The notes below the pieces were generated by a model. That model searched no databases and was not told the DNA's origin. It was given only the letters and a program-made list of their open reading frames with translations. The position numbers and the translations under genes are program-made. A stretch of DNA of 64,000 nucleotides from Lepas anatifera (taxonomy: Eukaryota; Arthropoda; Thecostraca; Lepadidae): NCBI GenBank assembly GCA_034440635.1, contig JAOTON010001526.1:1025501-1089500 (forward strand), read 5' to 3'. Each line of letters opens with the position of its first letter. Position 1 is the first letter of the stretch. Shown in pieces: positions 58,251 through 64,000 of the stretch.

Positions 58251-58548
58251 TGGGTTAAGCGAAGGCCACAAAAGCATTCTCCGGGCCAGGAACAGGTCTG
58301 CAGTTATTCAGTACTGGAAGGATCCTGGTCTCCGGTGGAGGAAAATCGAGAGGACAGCGGACCAATATGGGAAGACTGGGGACCAACAATATTGGTACTA
58401 AGTTTGCAGAACAAACGTTCCGCATTGGTGCAGGGCCCAGGTAAATGTTCAATATGGCGCTACCGCCACAAATAATTCATAAGCCAATTCGACCGCATAC
58501 TGTAGTTCTTATTACCACTCCAGCATGTTAGCGTGTAATTGTTTATAC

Positions 58549-58550
<2 letters not shown>

Positions 58551-58606
<56 letters not shown>
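58551..58606. repeat. (AT)n microsatellite
   Basis: An uninterrupted alternating A and T run of 56 bases. Confidence 0.97.
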
Positions 58607-58608
<2 letters not shown>

Positions 58609-59751
58609 ACTTAGCATATAAGATCTCTATGTTTATACCTATTTACTTATGCCCTATTCACACAAGTAAAATGTATTTTATGAGTCTGGCAAGGCACTCC
58701 TCATGCTCTTGTCTTGAAACCTGATTGCGCTTATAAACACATTTAAGAAGGTATTTATAAGTCATTTTAACCTTTGTGCGTTCTCCTAGAGTTGCAAGTT
58801 GTGGAAATAGAGAGGGGACAAATCGTACCACGTTGATCTATTTCCGGTCCTAAACAGACCTGTGAAACTGTTGATGGTATTAGAGCGTGCATCACATACT
58901 TGGCATCCACATCCCGTTCCAGTCCACCAAACAGTATTTACTTATAACTAATTTTAAGGGCATTGTAATCCGATACCTCAGTGCTGGTTTCAAGGGTGGG
59001 TCAAAGTGCAGTAAAAGTGTGCAAAACGGCTGGAAGCGTGGAAAATTGTATTTTGAAGAAAAGTGGCTATCTTTTTGCCCGAAGTAGTCAGATTGACCAC
59101 TTTGGCCTTCCCACGGACAGATTGCCCCTCCCCTCCCCCGATTCACTTCTGGATATGCTGACCAAATACCTTCCAACGAACCGGAGTGACTCTGAAGGTC
59201 AACATTCTGTAGCTCTCAAACCAAGCAGGGAATGTCTGTCCTTCATAAATGTCAAATATACGTGAAGTGGCTTTTGTCTTATGATCGGTTTTATGTGATT
59301 TGCTACAGGCCGTTGTGGGTCCTTAAACATGTTTCTCGGGCAAAGCAGAAAAAACGCATGATAGAGAAAACGCGAGCATTCTTTTGGCTGTGAATATGTG
59401 CCCTTTGCGTGCTAATAGTGCCTTTCTCGTTCTTTGGCCTTCAGTGACAACTTGATAATAATCTAATGCGTCGAATATGTTATCATGGTCACGAATAGGT
59501 GTCATAGTGTGTTAGGGAATTTTCTGCATCCACGGCAGATCCAGGATTTTCGATGGGAGAGAACACTTTGGTCAGGGGGCGCCATTTAGGGGCCTTGACG
59601 GGGCGCCATTTGGGCCACGGGGCACCAGTTCCTAAGGCCTAACATTACTTTGGTGACTAATTGCATCCTAGGGCGTCAACGCTTAGGCTCTCGAGGGCGA
59701 CGTTTTTGGGGACATAGGACGGGTTGATCGGGACAAAGGGGGGCACCTACC

Positions 59752-59987
59752 CAGGGGCGTCGCCACCGGGGGGGCCAGGGGGCCTGCCCCTCCCCCACTT
59801 GTTGTCCAAAAAGTTTCCTGATCTCAGGCAAAATGGGAGAAAACCGGATATTCTTATAACAAACCGCTGCAGAAGGCAACGAGGGGCCCAAATTCGAATA
59901 GTGTTTGGTCCTAATGTGGGAAGTTTTTGTCTGCGTCAGTTTGAAGTTTGGCTACCCCCCCACTTTTTGCCGGTGGCGACGCTTATG
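59752..59987. mobile_element. MITE, 236 bp, 8-bp duplication CACCTACC
   Basis: CAGGGGCGTCGCCACCGG and CCGGTGGCGACGCTTATG are near-perfect 18-bp terminal inverted repeats. The exact 8-mer CACCTACC flanks both ends (59744-59751 and 59988-59995). This is the best-preserved member of a family also at 37775-38018 and, decayed, at 28470-28670. Size, end sequence and duplication length suggest a hAT-type MITE. Confidence 0.9.
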
Positions 59988-60049
59988 CACCTACCCATCT
60001 GGATCCACCTGTCTACATCTACGGTAACACACAGCTGAACCACCTCCCC

Positions 60050-60070
60050 CCTCTCTCTCTCTCTCTCTCT
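60050..60070. repeat. (CT)n microsatellite
   Basis: Alternating C and T over 21 bases. Confidence 0.9.
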
Positions 60071-60199
60071 GTTCTGGACAGCATCGACCTCATGTGTTTT
60101 TGCAGGGACGAAACGTTCAGCTCATTGACGTGCTAGAACTCCCTAGCAACGACACCGATCGATCCCCAGGGTAAATCACCGCACTGGAGACACGCATCA

Positions 60200-60232
60200 A
60201 GAGAGGGAAAGGGAGGGATAGAGAGAGAGAGA

Positions 60233-60263
<31 letters not shown>

Positions 60264-60306
60264 GGAAAGGGAGGGATAGATAGAGAGAGAGAGAGAAAGA
60301 GAGAGA
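60200..60306. repeat. (GA)n-rich low-complexity tract
   Basis: GA dinucleotides interrupted by GGGAAAGGGAGGGATA, which appears twice. Frames encoding serine/leucine or arginine/glutamate runs here are artefacts. Confidence 0.93.
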
Positions 60307-61107
60307 TCAGAAGATAGAGACATAGAGGTTATTGATTATGCCGTGCTAGATTGGCTTCATCGTCACTGTCGGGCCAAGTCAGACTGTCTTTTGTTCTGTC
60401 GTGATGGAATATTGGGAAATACGTTCACCAATTATTGCATACCTGTCGCAATTATCAAGCCCAATTCAATACGTTTTTTCAGAGATAGGTCACGGATTCG
60501 ATCAATGCGAACAGACAGTTGCAGAACAGTGGGGGAAGTCAATAACTTGAACGGAAGCTTACGCATCTTGCCTACGTCTTTTGTTTGCTTTTACCTGGAA
60601 AAATTTGGTCTCGTGCCAACAAACTTTCGCTGAGCCAAATTCTTTCCAACTGCTTCAAGCACACCCAAAAAACGACAATGTCTCCAAGCAAGTAAATATA
60701 GAACGGTGTAGCTATGGCCTACTAATTCGCGTTTCTTAGACATGTCGTCCCTTATCATCCTACCTTTCTCAGTACCTGTGAAGGGTTATCTGTAAACACA
60801 GACCTGGTATCAGTCTCTCAGAGGTGAGTGGTGACTCAAAAGCGGTGGTACTCTGCACGGTACAAGCCATTGTTGTCCCTCCATGAGTCACAGGGCCTCC
60901 CAGGACAGACAACTGACCCAGTCGCGTGATCAATAGTGTTTATGCACCGTGCAGTTCATTCTGCCATGAGTTAGCAGTCCACCAGAGTAGTCAACGTTCC
61001 GGTAAGAAAGGTTCGGGAAGAAGTGGACGTGGAGTCAAGCTGCCTACGACAACCAGTGACTGGACTGCACCAGTGACAATAAGTGCGACTGACAGGGATG
61101 CATCGAA

Positions 61108-61110
<3 letters not shown>

Positions 61111-61172
<62 letters not shown>
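61111..61172. repeat. (GA)n microsatellite
   Basis: Uninterrupted GA run of about 62 bases. The surrounding open frame with an arginine/glutamate run is an artefact. Confidence 0.95.
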
Positions 61173-61177
<5 letters not shown>

Positions 61178-62659
61178 AGGAGAGACCCAGTAAAATGCAT
61201 CGAGTCAGAACCCCAATGCAATAACAGACCACTCAAGCACCGAGTATAAAGGACCTGTTCAGCTTTAGAAGACGGCCGGCCGGAAGGTCGGCTTTGTCGA
61301 ATGCGAACGCTGGAGCAGCCGGCCAACAGTCTAGGGTTCCAGAAGAGTTGAACTTTGTTTGGTCTAATCAATGAAGAACAGAGCTTAACCGAGCAGAATT
61401 TGCTTTTGGACTCTCGGCTGATCGATGGCCGGATTAAAGTGGAACTATCTGACTAATATTCAACAATGTTAGACTATTAACATTTTTGCTTTCAGTTCAC
61501 TTCATTTTTCCACCCTTACTCCATATTTCCTTCCTTCAATGTGTTTCTAAAGTCCTACTTCCCAGATCTGAGATTTCGTCTTTGTGGCTGAGTTTATATT
61601 TAGGCTAGAAATTTCCAACGAAGTCAGTAAGCTCGCTGCGCCGTTTGTATTGGGACGAGGTTGTTTTTCTGAAGCTTCCGTAATCTGCACAAAGTGTCAC
61701 CGCCGGCCCTCGTTTCTATTATAATCCTCCAGGGAAGCATTGCACTATAAACCGGCTCGTTGTAGACGAAAATGGCTCTATCAGCCCGATGGTGTAGTGG
61801 CCATGAGGTGATTTTAGCCAGCGACGGCGATAGCCGAGCCCCCACTTCAGAATGGTGCTCTCACTTGACCACAAGGTATCGGAGGAGATACCCCACTATC
61901 GGCGGACTCAGGGCGCTGCAACCTGTCGCGTGAAGCGACAGAGGGTCTGGTGGAGGGCGAGATACTGCCTTACACGTGGTGTCTGAAAATACGCCCCCGG
62001 CCCCGGTGCTGCCGACTCTTAGCTTTGGACATGGCCAAAAATCAGTGGACGTTGGCAGATGCCATTTATAGGCCTTTCATGAAGTTCATTAGCCAAGTGG
62101 AATATTGCTGGCTGGTGGCCATCCGTTAAACCAAACAAATTTATGCGGTGACACATTGCAGCTGTCGTTCTTAGCATGTTTTCTGAACAGGAGTTTGTTT
62201 TGAACAAAATGTCTTTCTGGCTAAAATTTGTAAACTGGCAGGGGTACAATGCAAATAAAAGTGCAGCGTGGTTTGAAAATACAGTAAGAAGAATTTAATT
62301 GTGCTGAAATTACACATTTTGGGTTCAAAACCAGATTCCGAAACCGCTGACTCATTTTTGCGGGTCAGAAAATTTATGAAGCGTTAAACAGTGTCCCATT
62401 TACTCACACAAACTAGAGTGTCATAACATCTGATCATTTTCAGGCGAGCCATTCACTCATCACTATATGACACTATACTATATGACCAAAGGGTAACCCA
62501 GGTGAAATCAATAATGTATTGGAAGCCCATTTTTGGTTTCCGTCCACAATTCCCACTGTATGTCGAAATTACTTGCTAATTTTGCTGTAATCAGGAAAAA
62601 ACCCGTTTACAAAGGAAACTTACTAGCTCCAGCTTCTGAGATCTAGGTCAGTGCAGCTG

Positions 62660-64000
62660 CAGAGGTCAAGAACATGTCAGGTTGGCTACCCACATCCCTT
62701 GACGCGACCAACATGGCTACCTGAAGCGAAATTAACTTTTGCATGAACTGAGGCTTTAAATGGCTCCCAGAATAACTGTCTTAGTTAGTGAAAAAGTATT
62801 CTCAAAAAGTGGAATTATGAAAGTAATTAAATTTACAGTGATTTGGAGACTAATGAATTACATATAGCATACTCTTAGTACCAAACAGCAAAAGGTTAAG
62901 TATATCTGCAGTGATTACAAGTTGTGTGTGCTGTAATACAAGCATGCGTCCATTAGCTGACCATATTTATCAGTCAAAAATGTTATCAAGTACCAAATTA
63001 AAAAATACATGAAAAATAATATGTGCCGTCAGAGTCTAGTACCCTTACTGCAACTGCTTGCTATGATCAATCATTGCTTAGATCATCATTGCTAAGATAG
63101 CAGACAACCACCATTTGACTGTAGCAGTCACCATGCTGAGATGTAAGCTACTTGAAGGATACATTCAATTAACACTCTGTTAAAAGAATACATATAATTT
63201 AAATATCTCCAATGCATGCAACCAAATATAGGTACTCAGCCAGAGGACAAGTACCTCTTAATACCACAACCATTATCCAGCAAATTCTAGAAATATTGAA
63301 GCAGATCAATAAGCAGCACCACATTCACCTGCTGAATGGAAACTTTTGTGGAATCATTACAATTTTGTTAAGTTTGATTTGATAAAATTGACACCAAAAC
63401 TGCAGGTAGGCACCAAAGAAACCTACCTGCAGTTTACCTGACTTCATGGGCACCAAACAGCATCTAATTTTCTAGGTGCAAAGCCAAAACTTGCAACTCT
63501 CATCTCCACAGGTCTACAGTTTTGATATCTCGCATGCACAGGATTAAAATGTGTGCTCTTATTGACACCCTCAAATCACACTACTCTCCTGGGCTTTTGA
63601 GATCTGGCAGAGTTCACTTTGCCCTGCGTTTCTCTGGCTGCGGCATAATATATAAGAATTGGTAGTGTATTTACCACTGGCAACAAAACCTCCTATTTTG
63701 ATTTAGGTCAAAATCTACAGCCTCATAGTAAGATACCCAAACAGCAGCTTCAACAACACGTGTATCTGACTGCTTTCTACTCGCTACTTCCGCGCCAGAA
63801 ACGCAGAACTTTGTGGTTACCCAAGTGGCTACCTGGTGCTCCCTAATCGTAATTTTCGTTGGCGGCCTGGCTACCAGACCATCTCTAATTCCGCAAAACG
63901 AGTCCTCAAGTACAACGTAAGCAGTGGATTTACTCTCCTATGCAGAATAATTTCACTATAGATCCTGATATAGATTTTAAATTTTTCTCTTTTTATTCAA
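62660..64000. mobile_element. Second copy of the 1305-3052 hAT family, cut by the window edge
   Basis: Begins CAGAGGTCAAGAACATGTCA, as at 1305, and stays closely similar and collinear to the last base. A difference near 63390-63430 adds a small hairpin around CTGCAGGTAGG and its complement CCTACCTGCAG. The right end lies outside the window. Same orientation as the first copy, 61 kb apart. Confidence 0.9.

Larger units (their letters stand above)
49345..58258. mobile_element. TTAA-flanked composite element (about 2.3 kb without nested insertions)
   Basis: TTAACCCATTAACGCCC at 49345 and GGGCGTTAATGGGTTAA at 58242-58258 are 17-bp inverted repeats with TTAA at the outer ends, as in piggyBac-like elements. 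Beyond these bases the two ends diverge. Between them lies the 6.6-kb hAT-like element at 49394-56035 and further MITE-like pieces, so the outer element is older than these. The ends could also belong to two separate copies of one family. Confidence 0.5.
48392..64000 (+). other. Intron 4 of the transporter gene (over 15.6 kb, runs off the window)
   Basis: Opens with GTGAGT. It contains the nested stack at 49345-58258, several MITEs, microsatellites and a hAT copy at the right edge. The stretches 48400-49340, 58610-59740, 60310-61110 and 61250-62650 show no gene I can support. A tRNA-like TGGTGTAGTGGCCATGAGG at 61793 lacks a convincing B box. Confidence 0.75.

Noticed and set aside
60117..61249. 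Serine/leucine and arginine/glutamate-rich frames
   Set aside because: These are translations of GA and CT microsatellites.
61785..61990. tRNA-like sequence with TGGTGTAGTGGCCATGAGG
   Set aside because: No convincing B box at the right spacing and no match to the SINE tail; left unannotated.
1..64000. CRISPR array
   Set aside because: Tandem arrays here have no unique spacers of uniform length, there are no cas genes, and the host is an animal.
48392..64000. Search for exon 5 of the transporter
   Set aside because: No plus-strand stretch starting in the required phase encodes the expected continuation (a TM5 end followed by a loop and TM6) after an acceptor; it probably lies beyond the window.

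Overview
The window reads as a transposon-riddled stretch of a metazoan nuclear genome. There are no bacterial-style operons; the only convincing host gene is split by GT/AG introns of 5 to 16 kb. The protein it encodes looks arthropod-like to me (crustacean or chelicerate possible), but that is an impression and no species call is made.

Host gene. The first four coding exons of an SLC16-family monocarboxylate-type transporter lie on the + strand at 13980-14148, 26911-27030, 42899-43042 and 48284-48391. All four introns are phase 1 and the exons join into 180 complete codons plus one base. They carry the DGGWGW motif at the start of TM1, the TM2-TM3 loop NRYGCRP and the motif YFEKKRSFATG before TM5. 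The remaining, larger part of the transporter must lie beyond the right edge.

Left flank (1-13.7 kb). A palindromic repeat cluster, a MITE with a hAT element inserted at its target-site duplication, a 37-bp tandem repeat, a perfect 38-bp palindrome, a non-LTR retrotransposon remnant, and a 66-bp tandem repeat carrying CRE and E-box motifs lie upstream of the gene.

Intron 1 holds a 2.75-kb Mutator-like element (9-bp target duplication, about 730-bp terminal inverted repeats) carrying a broken ORF of an uncharacterised family. Intron 2 holds a degenerate 590-bp tandem duplication, two TTAA-flanked elements dense in AGGTCA half-sites, and a 25-bp minisatellite that has been split by two hAT insertions and runs up to the exon 3 splice acceptor. 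Intron 3 holds a tRNA-derived SINE interrupted by a MITE. Intron 4 holds a Russian-doll stack: TTAA-flanked ends around a 6.6-kb hAT-like element, around a 4.1-kb hAT-like element carrying its own 22-bp-type minisatellite. A second copy of the left-flank hAT family runs off the right edge.

Most transposon borders were placed by hand from terminal inverted repeats and matching target-site duplications. No intact transposase was found, so these look like non-autonomous or decayed copies. I found no convincing new multi-gene system. The most interesting items are the minisatellite abutting exon 3, the MULE with its cargo, and the half-site-rich elements.
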